64,000 nucleotides of DNA, taken from contig NZ_LTAW01000006.1 in the NCBI RefSeq assembly GCF_001639725.1, positions 62,001-126,000 on the forward strand, read 5' to 3'. Positions within the stretch are counted from its first letter, which is position 1, and the number at the start of each line of letters is the position of its first letter. The position numbers were made by a program, and so were the translations under genes. This document shows, piece by piece, positions 1 through 8,914 of the stretch. Under the pieces are notes generated by a model that was given only the letters and a program-made list of their open reading frames with translations, did no database searches and was not told the origin of the DNA. This DNA is from Marinomonas atlantica. Its GTDB lineage: Bacteria > Pseudomonadota > Gammaproteobacteria > Pseudomonadales > Marinomonadaceae.

Positions 1-1465
1 GTAACTGCTCAAGCTTAGATTCTCTTGAGGAATAATATTCAGCAAAACCTTCCACCGTCGACTTTAAACTCGAATCAAGATTAAGAATGCCATGCTCTAA
101 AGCATTAGAATACATCTCAGAGAGAATCATGTAGACCTCACTAGAACGTTTATTCAATTCTGGAACTGTCGTTAATATTTGCAACAAGTAAGGCAAAGGA
201 TCGGTATTCTTTAACGAATCAGCGTTCAGTTCATAACAAAATGCGAAACTAGCGGGAGCATTAAAACTTCGTCCTTGAGCTAAGGACTGAGATTGTGGGC
301 TATTATCCAATGCCAGAGACAAATCTATTCCCAGGACAGAAATATCATCGTGGGGGTCTTCAAGAATACCTTCATCATGCAGCATTTTCTCCAACCAATT
401 AAAAGGACAACCTTTCACTTGGCCTTCATAGAGAGGGTTTAAAGCGCTATTATAATGGATCTTATTATCTTTACTTCTAGCTTCATAAACCCCATCCGTA
501 AAAGCAACAAAATAATCCCCAGGCTCATAGGAAAACATATCGATATTGGCTTCAAACTCATGCTCATTTAGTATCCCTAGAGGTAATGAGTCAGAACTAA
601 TCAATTTTGGCAGGATTTCATCTGCAGAAAAATACAGTAAATCGGGTAAGCCTGCATTCCACACAGCAACAGTGCGATTGTGCGCATTAATGTCAATAAA
701 GGCCGCAGCGCAAAACATATTTGGAGGGAGTATCTTGTGTAACCGCTTGTTAATTTCTGGAAGGATCTGACGCATAACAAATCCTTTCTCCGTCCAGTCG
801 AAGAAAATGTCTGCTAATGGCAAAGCGCCTATCGCGGCAGATAATCCATGCCCAGTAAAATCACCAAGCAATAGATGCATTCCACCATTAGGCTTATACG
901 CGGCCAAAATAACATCACCGTTAAAAATATGACTACCGTGATGAAGCGTGGAGAGGGCTCGATCCGATAAACAATTTGAATGAGTTATACGTTCATAAAC
1001 CATTTTCGCCACTTCTTGATCATGAACCATCTGTTGATTTAAGGATGACAATTCATCACGTTGATCAGATAAAGCATTTTGCAATACCAACAATCGTGCA
1101 ATGGCATTTAGTTTAGCGGAAACCAAAGTGGGGTTGTAAGGCTTAGAGATGAAGTCAGTGGCACCAACATCTAAGCAGTTTTGCAGCACAGCAGGATCAG
1201 AAACACCTGATAAAAAGACAATAGGAACAAGCCTTTCTTGAGATTTTCTTTGAATTTCAATGGCTGCCTCCCAACCGTCTTTACGAGGCATTTTAATATC
1301 TAGACAGACCAGTTGAATTTTATCAGGATCAAAGCAATCTACCGCGTCTTGGCCATCTTCAGCGGTCACAACCACATGCCCAAGCTGGCTCAGCATGGTT
1401 TCAAGTAACATTCTATCCGATGGGTTGTCATCCGCGACCAGTATCGTTAGCTTCTGTTCCTTCAT
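1..1465 (-). CDS. HsbR-like response regulator / PP2C phosphatase / anti-sigma kinase (3' end beyond window)
   Basis: Three domains can be read in the 488 visible codons. An N-terminal receiver (about 1-120) has acidic D12/D13, phospho-acceptor D56 in CLDIKMP, and K in the FISKP motif. A SpoIIE/PP2C phosphatase follows (about 165-385, with GDFTGHGLSAAIG and AFTDGVYEAR), then the start of a GHKL ATPase with an N-box (EMYSNALEHG). The protein runs off the left edge, so its C-terminus is missing. This order matches Pseudomonas HsbR, which dephosphorylates or phosphorylates the STAS partner HsbA. The STAS gene just upstream (17-nt gap) supports the same pairing here. The ATG at 1465 was chosen because the receiver starts directly after it. 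The domain calls are firm; the HsbR role is inferred. Confidence 0.88.
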   Translation of the reverse strand, partial: MKEQKLTILVADDNPSDRMLLETMLSQLGHVVVTAEDGQDAVDCFDPDKIQLVCLDIKMPRKDGWEAAIEIQRKSQERLVPIVFLSGVSDPAVLQNCLDVGATDFISKPYNPTLVSAKLNAIARLLVLQNALSDQRDELSSLNQQMVHDQEVAKMVYERITHSNCLSDRALSTLHHGSHIFNGDVILAAYKPNGGMHLLLGDFTGHGLSAAIGALPLADIFFDWTEKGFVMRQILPEINKRLHKILPPNMFCAAAFIDINAHNRTVAVWNAGLPDLLYFSADEILPKLISSDSLPLGILNEHEFEANIDMFSYEPGDYFVAFTDGVYEARSKDNKIHYNSALNPLYEGQVKGCPFNWLEKMLHDEGILEDPHDDISVLGIDLSLALDNSPQSQSLAQGRSFNAPASFAFCYELNADSLKNTDPLPYLLQILTTVPELNKRSSEVYMILSEMYSNALEHGILNLDSSLKSTVEGFAEYYSSRESKLEQL

Positions 1466-1482
1466 AGCCACTCCGGAAATCA

Positions 1483-1782
1483 TTACGCAAATGAAAACAG
1501 ACGTTCAAACCTTGCCATCTTTAATGCACTACCCACAAAGTCAGACGCGCCTTTTAATTCTATCGTTGCTCCATCACCGCCTGCGTGGTCACGCAGTAGT
1601 AACAACATACCTAATGCAGAACTATCAATATAGCTTACATCTTTCAAATCTACGATAAAATCAGTGCCTTTAGGATAGCGACTAAAGCCATCTCGAAACG
1701 CTTGTTGGCAAGAATAATCAAACCTCCCTTTAATAACTAGGTTCGCTGTCTTTGCGTTTTCATCATATTGACTAATAATCAT
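1483..1782 (-). CDS. STAS-domain anti-sigma factor antagonist (HsbA/RsbV-like)
   Basis: A 99-aa single STAS domain. The motif YIDSSALGMLLLL holds the usual phosphorylatable serine (Ser54 or Ser55). Such proteins are switched by phosphorylation: the unphosphorylated form binds an anti-sigma factor or other partner and releases its target. In Pseudomonas, HsbA sits beside HsbR and links the HptB phosphorelay to FlgM and to a diguanylate cyclase. Here it lies directly upstream of the PP2C gene and downstream of a flagellar operon, which fits the same job. ATG at 1782 has a GAGG ribosome site about 9 nt upstream. Family assignment is strong; the partner is inferred. Confidence 0.88.
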   Translation of the reverse strand: MIISQYDENAKTANLVIKGRFDYSCQQAFRDGFSRYPKGTDFIVDLKDVSYIDSSALGMLLLLRDHAGGDGATIELKGASDFVGSALKMARFERLFSFA

Positions 1783-1827
1783 AGACTTGCCTCACAGAAT
1801 TTGGGCCCAAAAAATGACTTTAAACGA

Positions 1828-3561
1828 TTAATGAGAGAGAAGTTTTTGCTTATTAACCAAATCCGAAACATGATCTAACTTTGATTGAACATCGTTTAGG
1901 CGACGCATTAAATCTGATTCTGTACTCTTAATATGTTCCAACTTCAAGTCACCAGGTGCTGGCTTAGAGTTAAGAATCTCGGTTAACACAGTATCTATAT
2001 CATGAGATAGATCAATGACGCTATGTTCAATAACACTCGCACTTGAAGGCTCTGTATGCACTATACTCAGCAAGTTTAAAATCGCTTCTTTGGTGTTTAC
2101 TAAACCTTCATTCACCACTGCAACCCATGTATTTTGAGATGCCTGCCATCCAGCCAATTGCTGTATATAAGCTTCATATAACTCAAAACGATATTCTATT
2201 TGCTCTCTCACTAACAAAAAGTCTTGTTTACTTACTTCTATATCTGAAGCGAGTATATTTTGACTATCAAGACTTTCATTCATCTCGACTTCATTGCTGT
2301 TGAGTTTAGCAATCAGCCACTCGAACAACTGTTGCAGTTTAGTAATCTTGGGATATTCTTTGTCACAGTTATTAACTAAGACATTAGAACGCGTAAGAAA
2401 ATCGAACACTTGCTTACGGTTTGCTTCCAGTTTATTAGAAAAGCTAAAGTATGGGGAGGTATCATCTAATATTCTAACTGGAGCATCCCACACGTCATTG
2501 GCCATTAAACTCAACGTTGCCTCAAGCACTCTAAGCTCTGCATGAGACTCTAACTGAACCAACTCGACCAAATAGCCCTGCTCTTTACAGGTCATAATCT
2601 CCGTACAACGCAACTCATAATTCTTCTTTCCGATACGCTGAGACGTTATTGTATTTTTAGCTATTAAAGCACTTGAAAGCTGTTCACCCTCTAAACTTGA
2701 AAGATGTATATCCACTCCTAAAAAATCGGATAAAGATTCTGACTCTAGGATCCACAGCGCTGACATCCCTTCACTTACGCTAAGGATTTCTCCGCCCTCA
2801 TTAACCAATAGTTTCAGCGATAAAGAAGAAGACATAGCCGCTTGATACAGCTGAGCAAGGGCTTTTTGTGCTAACAAATCAGAATTAACGCCGTTTAAAA
2901 AACTATCTAAATAACGGGCGAAATCCCCAAATTCATCACTGCGTAGAACAGGAACAGAAACCGAAGAGCCAGACTGTGCTCGATCAATTTGTGAGTGAAA
3001 AAAGCTTAATGCTACTCGTCTGTCTAATAGTATTCGACGCCACCCCCAAATGAGGTATATAAGTAACAGGAACCACCCTAAAGAAAGCAACATCACATAA
3101 GGGTGGTGAAACAAATCCATGTCACCTATTCTTGAGTTACGCTCAGCTGCAATTTGCTTAATTTGAGATAGCCGATTCAATGCTAATTGGATTTGCTCTG
3201 CTATTGTAAATTGTGAAATAGTGACAGGCGCGCTGGGTAAACTCAAAATTACGGAACTATTTTGGCGTAACCGCTGACCTAGGGAGCGCTCCCACTGTAA
3301 CAACTCAGGAATATAAGCTGAGCCTTGGTCTTCAGAAATTGCTTGCCACCGAGTCATCAACTCTAAAGTTTGATAAGTAATATCATATAGCTCATTTGAT
3401 GATCGCTGAGATTCTTGTAGACGCTCACTTGCAGAGAAGTAAGTACCTACTAGCAAAGCCGAAAACAGCAAAATAAACAGCACCGCATACTGAACTATCC
3501 AGTCTGAAAAGCGCATTCGACGTCTATCAAATGCTGTATGAGTTGAAGTGGTTACGTTCAT
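1828..3561 (-). CDS. Unrecognised two-TM signalling-type protein with HAMP-like segment
   Basis: About 577 aa. ATG at 3561 sits one base after the previous stop; a TTG at 3570 would add three residues. It has a TM helix near residues 24-44, a periplasmic stretch of about 105 aa, a second TM helix near 155-175, and a HAMP-like segment (RSDEFGDFARYLDSFL). A possible PAS-like region and a long helical C-terminus follow. This is the front half of a chemoreceptor or histidine kinase, but no kinase H-box, no methyl-accepting hairpin (no E-A-A-R-A-G-E core) and no GGDEF/EAL output is visible. It lies between a 573-aa unknown and the STAS gene. A membrane sensor feeding the partner switch is possible, but this is inference only. 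Confidence 0.7.
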   Translation of the reverse strand: MNVTTSTHTAFDRRRMRFSDWIVQYAVLFILLFSALLVGTYFSASERLQESQRSSNELYDITYQTLELMTRWQAISEDQGSAYIPELLQWERSLGQRLRQNSSVILSLPSAPVTISQFTIAEQIQLALNRLSQIKQIAAERNSRIGDMDLFHHPYVMLLSLGWFLLLIYLIWGWRRILLDRRVALSFFHSQIDRAQSGSSVSVPVLRSDEFGDFARYLDSFLNGVNSDLLAQKALAQLYQAAMSSSLSLKLLVNEGGEILSVSEGMSALWILESESLSDFLGVDIHLSSLEGEQLSSALIAKNTITSQRIGKKNYELRCTEIMTCKEQGYLVELVQLESHAELRVLEATLSLMANDVWDAPVRILDDTSPYFSFSNKLEANRKQVFDFLTRSNVLVNNCDKEYPKITKLQQLFEWLIAKLNSNEVEMNESLDSQNILASDIEVSKQDFLLVREQIEYRFELYEAYIQQLAGWQASQNTWVAVVNEGLVNTKEAILNLLSIVHTEPSSASVIEHSVIDLSHDIDTVLTEILNSKPAPGDLKLEHIKSTESDLMRRLNDVQSKLDHVSDLVNKQKLLSH

Positions 3562-3562
3562 C

Positions 3563-5284
3563 TTATTCAAGAATCTCTAACAGCTGTTTAAGAAAAAAAT
3601 AGGTATGGCGTTGGTCCAACAGAAACCATCCATCTTCTTTTAGGGTGATCCGAATTCGTTCTTGATGCCAATTTAGCATAATCGCATCAGCGTCTACTAA
3701 TTTATGAACAGTATTCTTATCTGAACTATATTGCCCTCTAAAAGCGAAATTAATGCCTTTAGACTCAATAAAAATGACTAAATCGTCATCGCTGCAATCC
3801 AGATCACCCGATTCAATTAAGGGCAACACATAACCGCCATGATAAACAAAGCCAGGCATGAGATGCACAACGGAACGATACGGTGTAATACCTATAACCA
3901 TATCAGCGTAAAGCTCAATACCATGAGTAGAAGCGAACTGAAACATAACAGGAGAGCGGTTCTTACAACGCCCATATACAGCACCACTGTGCCTTAGCAT
4001 TAACGATTGACAAAACGATTCTTCTGGTAACATGGGCTCTTTATAAAACTGCCCTCTCACGTTCCAAACATTATGGGTCGTTTTAGGTAAAAAGGTAGCA
4101 CGTAAAACAACACCGTAATCTCGAGCCAATGAGTTTGGCTGTAACCAGTAAACATCCTCATTTATTACAATCGATACTAATGGACTAAGCTCATGTAATG
4201 TTTCAACTGACTCCCACCCACTGTCGCCATAACACCATACTTTTGTATCCAACGGCACTTGAGCAACTTGACCCTTTTCACTAATTACTGTCACTCGAAA
4301 TGCAGGAAATACAATAGTTTGGTCTTCCCAATACAAACAGTAAACCGGAACAACCGACTCAGACAAAGGCAACACTTGCGTCGCGCGCGACTGATCGTCC
4401 AGAAGAAAAACACGCCCTCTATAAAGATTTATCCCATGAGCAGTTTCTAGACTGATACTCTGAGACATCACCCTTAGATTGCTCCTATTAGCAACCTGAA
4501 TAGCATCATCAATACTAACGGAAAACTGCTCTCGAACCTGATCATGCAGTGACTTATAAAAACTTAGAAAAGAAGGGCTTCTACGCCACACCTCACGCTC
4601 TGAGGCCAATAAGTGCAGCCAATCAACCCAATAATTCTGACTTTCTTCAGGCAACATCAAAGCCTGACTTGTGCCATGCTCCAACGCTTGCCAATGCCAT
4701 TTAGGCAACTTAGAAGCTAGTTGCTTTAAGTCTAATCCCGTTTCTAGCACAACTTGCATTTGCACGTTGTCAAAACTATCACCCCGAATACCAGAACGGT
4801 TTTCTGCATGATCAATGACCCAATACCCCAAGTCAGACAGACTTGAAAAGTCCTCAAACCCTTGAGCAACTTGGCCTTGATATTCACCTTTATAAGATCG
4901 TACAGAATCGCATTGAGTCTGCGCTAAAAAACTTTTCAATCCTCGCTGAATATTCTCGAGTAAATCAGTCTCAACAATATTCGAAAAAGCCAATTCGGCT
5001 ACATAAAGTGACCGAAATTCGCTCGTCCATGCCATCCAACAAGCCATTTGTGCATCATTAAAAAACGTACCTTGTTCAATCAACGTGGCGAAGTCATTTA
5101 TCAACAAATTTAAATGACTGTAAAGTTGGCTTTGTTCAGAGAGGTGGTACTTTAGATCTGTAAGCAATGACTGAATGGTCAAATACGATTTCAACGGTGC
5201 AAGTTTAGATTCATAGATAGAAGACTCAATGTTAAACAATGCCGAGATAACAGAAGTTTGCGAGGATGCTTGAATATCTCTCAT
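3563..5284 (-). CDS. Unrecognised 573-aa protein, possibly with degenerate CheW-like segments
   Basis: No confident family match. The first 200 residues are helical and acidic. Beta-rich stretches follow at roughly 275-380 and 430-550. Two of them (VYCLYWEDQTIVFPAFRV, and GIELYADMVIGITPYRSVV followed by GGYVLPLIE) loosely recall the strand pattern of CheW-like scaffold domains, though without enough identity to assert it. There is no signal peptide or TM helix, so it should be cytoplasmic. Its ATG overlaps the fliJ stop by one base (TAATG) and its own stop is one base before the next start. Translation is therefore probably coupled to the flagellar export operon. Function unknown. Confidence 0.7.
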   Translation of the reverse strand: MRDIQASSQTSVISALFNIESSIYESKLAPLKSYLTIQSLLTDLKYHLSEQSQLYSHLNLLINDFATLIEQGTFFNDAQMACWMAWTSEFRSLYVAELAFSNIVETDLLENIQRGLKSFLAQTQCDSVRSYKGEYQGQVAQGFEDFSSLSDLGYWVIDHAENRSGIRGDSFDNVQMQVVLETGLDLKQLASKLPKWHWQALEHGTSQALMLPEESQNYWVDWLHLLASEREVWRRSPSFLSFYKSLHDQVREQFSVSIDDAIQVANRSNLRVMSQSISLETAHGINLYRGRVFLLDDQSRATQVLPLSESVVPVYCLYWEDQTIVFPAFRVTVISEKGQVAQVPLDTKVWCYGDSGWESVETLHELSPLVSIVINEDVYWLQPNSLARDYGVVLRATFLPKTTHNVWNVRGQFYKEPMLPEESFCQSLMLRHSGAVYGRCKNRSPVMFQFASTHGIELYADMVIGITPYRSVVHLMPGFVYHGGYVLPLIESGDLDCSDDDLVIFIESKGINFAFRGQYSSDKNTVHKLVDADAIMLNWHQERIRITLKEDGWFLLDQRHTYFFLKQLLEILE

Positions 5285-5721
5285 TAAGAACGCATCCGCT
5301 GAAAGAAAGCACGGTTTGCAAACTCGTCTATCTGCTTTTGCTCTTGCTTATCGGCCAGCGCATTTTCTTCACTAACGCTTTTTCCTTTTAGCCAATCCAT
5401 ACCTTTGGTTTTTGCACGTGCATCCTGCCAACGTTTCATCGCCATATTAACCTGTTGTTCTGTACGCCTAACCTGTTGCTCTTGCTGTTTGACAGCCTGA
5501 TGCAGGCGCGTAACAAAATGCTGGTAATTAGTTGTTAAATAGGGAGATAAGCCAAGCAGGTTTCGCTGCTGTTCATACTGTTCAGCATATTCTTTCAACT
5601 CTTGCAGTTTCTGTTGATCATGCTGAAGACGAGCCTGTTCTTTCGCCACAACTTTCGCTACGTCGTCTTCTTTGCGTTTTGAAATATCAACCAGTACCTG
5701 CATGCGTTCAGATTTTTTCAT
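5284..5721 (-). CDS. fliJ: Flagellar export chaperone FliJ
   Basis: A 145-aa, highly charged, almost fully alpha-helical coiled-coil protein (many K/E/Q), of typical FliJ length. It acts with the FliI ATPase in the cytoplasm at the base of the flagellar type III export gate, where it recycles chaperones and stimulates the ATPase ring. The call rests on size, composition and its place immediately after fliI. The ATG at 5721 has a GAGGGAA ribosome site. The last base of its stop codon region is shared with the next start, so the following unknown gene is probably translationally coupled. Sequence conservation in FliJ is low, so context carries much of the weight. Confidence 0.85.
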   Translation of the reverse strand: MKKSERMQVLVDISKRKEDDVAKVVAKEQARLQHDQQKLQELKEYAEQYEQQRNLLGLSPYLTTNYQHFVTRLHQAVKQQEQQVRRTEQQVNMAMKRWQDARAKTKGMDWLKGKSVSEENALADKQEQKQIDEFANRAFFQRMRS

Positions 5722-5773
5722 GCGCTTCCCTCGGAATTAGTTTGATATTAGCGGCTTAGGGTATAGGCGTCTA

Positions 5774-7108
5774 CTAAGATGAGTTAGAAGTCATTGCTGC
5801 AACAAGAGCCTCTAGACTTTGATCAATGCTAAAACTTTCACCGAGTGATTGACGCAAAAAGTCATTAATAGCCGGAATCAAAGTAATTGCTTGATCTAAT
5901 TCAGGATCCGAGCCTTTTGTGTAAGCCCCGACGGCAATCAAGTCTCTATTCTGCTGATAACGCGAATAGAGTTGCTTCACACGCATCGCTCCTTGCATGT
6001 GAGCATCAGAAACAATATGAGGCATTGCACGGGAAATGGAAGCTTCTATATCAATCGCAGGGTAATGTCCTTCTTCCGCCAAACGCCGTGACAATACAAT
6101 ATGGCCATCCAAGATGGCTCGAGAGGCATCTGCAATAGGGTCTTGCTGATCATCCCCTTCTGTAAGCACAGTATAAAAAGCCGTTACGGAACCACCGCCC
6201 TCTTTACCGTTACCAGCACGTTCCACCAGCCAAGGTAGTTTAGAAAAAACCGAGGGGGGATAGCCTTTGGTTGCTGGCGGCTCCCCGACTGACAAGGCAA
6301 TTTCACGCTGGGCTTGGGCATAACGTGTCAAAGAATCCATCAGTAGTAATACGTTTTTACCTTGATCGCGATAATACTCAGCGATACGTGACGTCAGAAC
6401 CGCTGCACGTAAGCGCATTAAGGCGGAGTCATCAGCAGGCGAAGCCACCACAACAGAACGCGCTAACCCTTCTTCGCCAAGAATCTGCTCAATAAACTCT
6501 TTAACTTCTCGACCACGCTCGCCAATCAATCCGACGACGGTTATATCTGCTTCGGTAAAACGTGTCATCATACCAAGTAGCATACTTTTACCCACACCAC
6601 TGCCGGCAAATAGACCTAAACGTTGGCCTTTACCCACCGTTAATAATGAGTTGATTGCTTTAATACCAACATCTAATGGCTCACTGATCGGCTTTCGCTG
6701 AAGCGGGTTTATTATTTCTCCCTGTAAGCTAATACTCTCATCAGCAATAATTGGCCCTTTACCATCCAGCGGTCGACCAAGCCCATTAACAACACGTCCT
6801 AATAGCCCTGGACCAACCGGCATTTGACTGTCTTCACGCAATGGTCGCACTCGAGCCCCTGGAGATATACCATCAATCGCTTCCGTTGGCATCAAATAGG
6901 TCAAATCCCCAGTAAAGCCCACAACCTCAGATTCAACCCAACGATTTTCACCAATTTGGACCGCACATCGATCACCCAACGAAGCAGCACAACCTACAGC
7001 TTCCATTGTCAGGCCGACCATACGTGTTACCTTACCCTCGATATCAATGGAGTAATCTGGCAATGAGTGTTGCTGCAGCTTGCTTAATCGATCAAGGAGT
7101 GTGGTCAT
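5774..7108 (-). CDS. fliI: Flagellum-specific ATP synthase FliI
   Basis: A 444-aa F1-beta-like ATPase powering flagellar protein export. Walker A ([11 protein letters not shown], about residues 163-173) and Walker B ([20 protein letters not shown]) are intact, as is the GERGREV segment typical of export ATPases. Length matches the family. It works as a hexamer at the export gate with FliH and FliJ, whose genes flank it. ATG at 7108 follows fliH by 8 nt. Transcription is continuous with fliEFGH. Confidence 0.97.
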   Translation of the reverse strand: MTTLLDRLSKLQQHSLPDYSIDIEGKVTRMVGLTMEAVGCAASLGDRCAVQIGENRWVESEVVGFTGDLTYLMPTEAIDGISPGARVRPLREDSQMPVGPGLLGRVVNGLGRPLDGKGPIIADESISLQGEIINPLQRKPISEPLDVGIKAINSLLTVGKGQRLGLFAGSGVGKSMLLGMMTRFTEADITVVGLIGERGREVKEFIEQILGEEGLARSVVVASPADDSALMRLRAAVLTSRIAEYYRDQGKNVLLLMDSLTRYAQAQREIALSVGEPPATKGYPPSVFSKLPWLVERAGNGKEGGGSVTAFYTVLTEGDDQQDPIADASRAILDGHIVLSRRLAEEGHYPAIDIEASISRAMPHIVSDAHMQGAMRVKQLYSRYQQNRDLIAVGAYTKGSDPELDQAITLIPAINDFLRQSLGESFSIDQSLEALVAAMTSNSS

Positions 7109-7116
7109 AGAATGTT

Positions 7117-7899
7117 TTATTGAGGCTTATCAAGAGAGTTTAGAACGTCTTTTAAACGAGACTCAACCGTACCGTCTACATAAAATTCATTTGATTCAAG
7201 GACAAAGCCTCCTTCAATCAAAGACGGATCCTCTTTTACTTTTATCGTGAGTCGTTGGTCAGCGGCCAATGCTTCAATCGCTTCAACACAACTAGGATGA
7301 ACGGTCAGTGAAGCACGGCCCTCATGCTCACCTAACGTAGCCAGTACTTTACTTAATTCAGAGTGAATCATTTGCTCACTCTCTTCCCCTAATTCACGAC
7401 GAACAACATGCTCAACAATCCGTTTAGTAGCACTCTGTAACAGTTCCTCTAAACGCTCTCGGGTACTTTCAAGAGGTTGCTCAAATTCTTTTAAAACATT
7501 ATTGAGAAACGTTTCAAGTTCACCAACCTGCGACTGCGCAAGCTCAACACCTTGTGTTAATGCTTCAGCCTTACCTTCTTCTAGGCCTTGTTCAAAACCC
7601 TGTTGATGGCCTTCTTCTTGCCCTTTAGCGAAACCTTCTTTATGCCCTGCTTCTTGACCATCTCCTTGACCTTGAGAAAAGCCCTCTTCGTAAGCAGCTA
7701 AGCGTATTTCTTCAAGTTGTTGCGCCGTTAGTGGTTCATAGACTAAAGAATCTTCATCAATTTCTTCTGTAATCTCAAAGGCTTCATCGTCGGTCTTTAT
7801 CGCAATACCTGAGGCCGTTTTACGCGGTGCTTCGCCAGAACCTAAATTCGGCAACTCCCAACGCTCATAAGCAGTAAGTTTTTTTTCGTTATCAGACAT
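7117..7899 (-). CDS. fliH: Flagellar assembly protein FliH
   Basis: A 260-aa negative regulator and stator-like partner of FliI. The middle (about residues 70-115) carries a run of GxxxG-type repeats (for example [10 protein letters not shown] and [10 protein letters not shown]), a known hallmark of FliH. The C-terminal FliH/YscL domain (about 125-260, with EHVVRREL and [12 protein letters not shown]) binds FliI. The N-terminus is acidic and variable. The gene sits between fliG and fliI with gaps of 3 and 8 nt, so co-translation is likely. Confidence 0.94.
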   Translation of the reverse strand: MSDNEKKLTAYERWELPNLGSGEAPRKTASGIAIKTDDEAFEITEEIDEDSLVYEPLTAQQLEEIRLAAYEEGFSQGQGDGQEAGHKEGFAKGQEEGHQQGFEQGLEEGKAEALTQGVELAQSQVGELETFLNNVLKEFEQPLESTRERLEELLQSATKRIVEHVVRRELGEESEQMIHSELSKVLATLGEHEGRASLTVHPSCVEAIEALAADQRLTIKVKEDPSLIEGGFVLESNEFYVDGTVESRLKDVLNSLDKPQ

Positions 7900-7902
7900 T
7901 CA

Positions 7903-8913
7903 CTAAACCATCTGCTCACCACCGCCACCAAGGACGATTTCACCGTTATCAGCTAAGCGACGGGCAATCGCAAGAATCTCTTTCTGCGATACTTCAACTT
8001 CGCTAACACGTACCGGCCCTTTGGCCTCTAAATCATCCTTTAGCATGTCAGCAGCACGCGAAGACATGTTTTTATAGACTTTTTCTTGCATGTCAGGATC
8101 AGCCCCCTTCAATGCCAAAATCAGCGTTTCAGATTCGACTTCACGTAAGATAGCTTGAATGCCTCGATCATCGACTTCCAGTAGATTATCAAAAACAAAC
8201 ATCAAATCTTGAATTCCACTTGCTAGATCCTCATCCACATCGCGAATAGACTCCATCAATTCAGCCTCAACTGAGCTATCAATAAAGTTCATGATATTAG
8301 CTGCCGTACGAATACCGCCAATAGATGTAGACTTGGTAGAGTTATTACCAGAGAACTGACGTTCAAGAATATTATTCAATTCTTGCAATGCTGCAGGCTG
8401 AACAGTTTCTAAAGAAGCGACACGTAGAACGATATCAAGCCGCACACGCTCATCAAAGTTCGATAAGATATCAGCAGCTTGATCAGGGTCTAAGTACGAA
8501 ATAACAATGGCTTGAATTTGAGGATGTTCATAACGTATTACATCCGCCACTGCACGTGATTCCATCCATTTAAGTGTATCTAGGCCGGTGGTATTACCAC
8601 CTAAAAGAATTCGATCAACTAAACTGCCGGCTTTTTCTTCACCAAGCGCTTCTTTGAGCATATTTCGGATATAGCCATCCGCACCTAACCCAAGGCCTGT
8701 TTGATCACCAACGAGAATTAAAAACTCATCCAAAACCTTTTCAACTTGATGTCTTTGGATATTTGCTAACTGCGCCATTGACTGGCCAATACGCTGGACT
8801 TCTTTTGGGCCCATATGTTTTAAAACTTGAGCAGCGTCAGACTCTCCTAACGACATTAATAAAACTGCTGCTTTTTCCAGCGAGCTCATGTTCCCAGTAT
8901 CTTGATCACTCAT
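7903..8913 (-). CDS. fliG: Flagellar motor switch protein FliG
   Basis: A 336-aa C-ring protein coupling stator force to rotation. N-, middle and C-terminal FliG domains are recognisable: SLEKAAVLLMSLGE near the start, EHPQAIVISYL-like sequence (here EHPQIQAIVISYL) with LDPDQAADIL in the middle, and DRGIQAILREVESETLILALKG with charged residues for the stator contact in the C-domain. Length is standard. The stop of fliF is one base upstream of its ATG at 8913. It assembles on FliF, encoded just before it. Confidence 0.97.
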   Translation of the reverse strand: MSDQDTGNMSSLEKAAVLLMSLGESDAAQVLKHMGPKEVQRIGQSMAQLANIQRHQVEKVLDEFLILVGDQTGLGLGADGYIRNMLKEALGEEKAGSLVDRILLGGNTTGLDTLKWMESRAVADVIRYEHPQIQAIVISYLDPDQAADILSNFDERVRLDIVLRVASLETVQPAALQELNNILERQFSGNNSTKSTSIGGIRTAANIMNFIDSSVEAELMESIRDVDEDLASGIQDLMFVFDNLLEVDDRGIQAILREVESETLILALKGADPDMQEKVYKNMSSRAADMLKDDLEAKGPVRVSEVEVSQKEILAIARRLADNGEIVLGGGGEQMV

Positions 8914-8914
8914 A

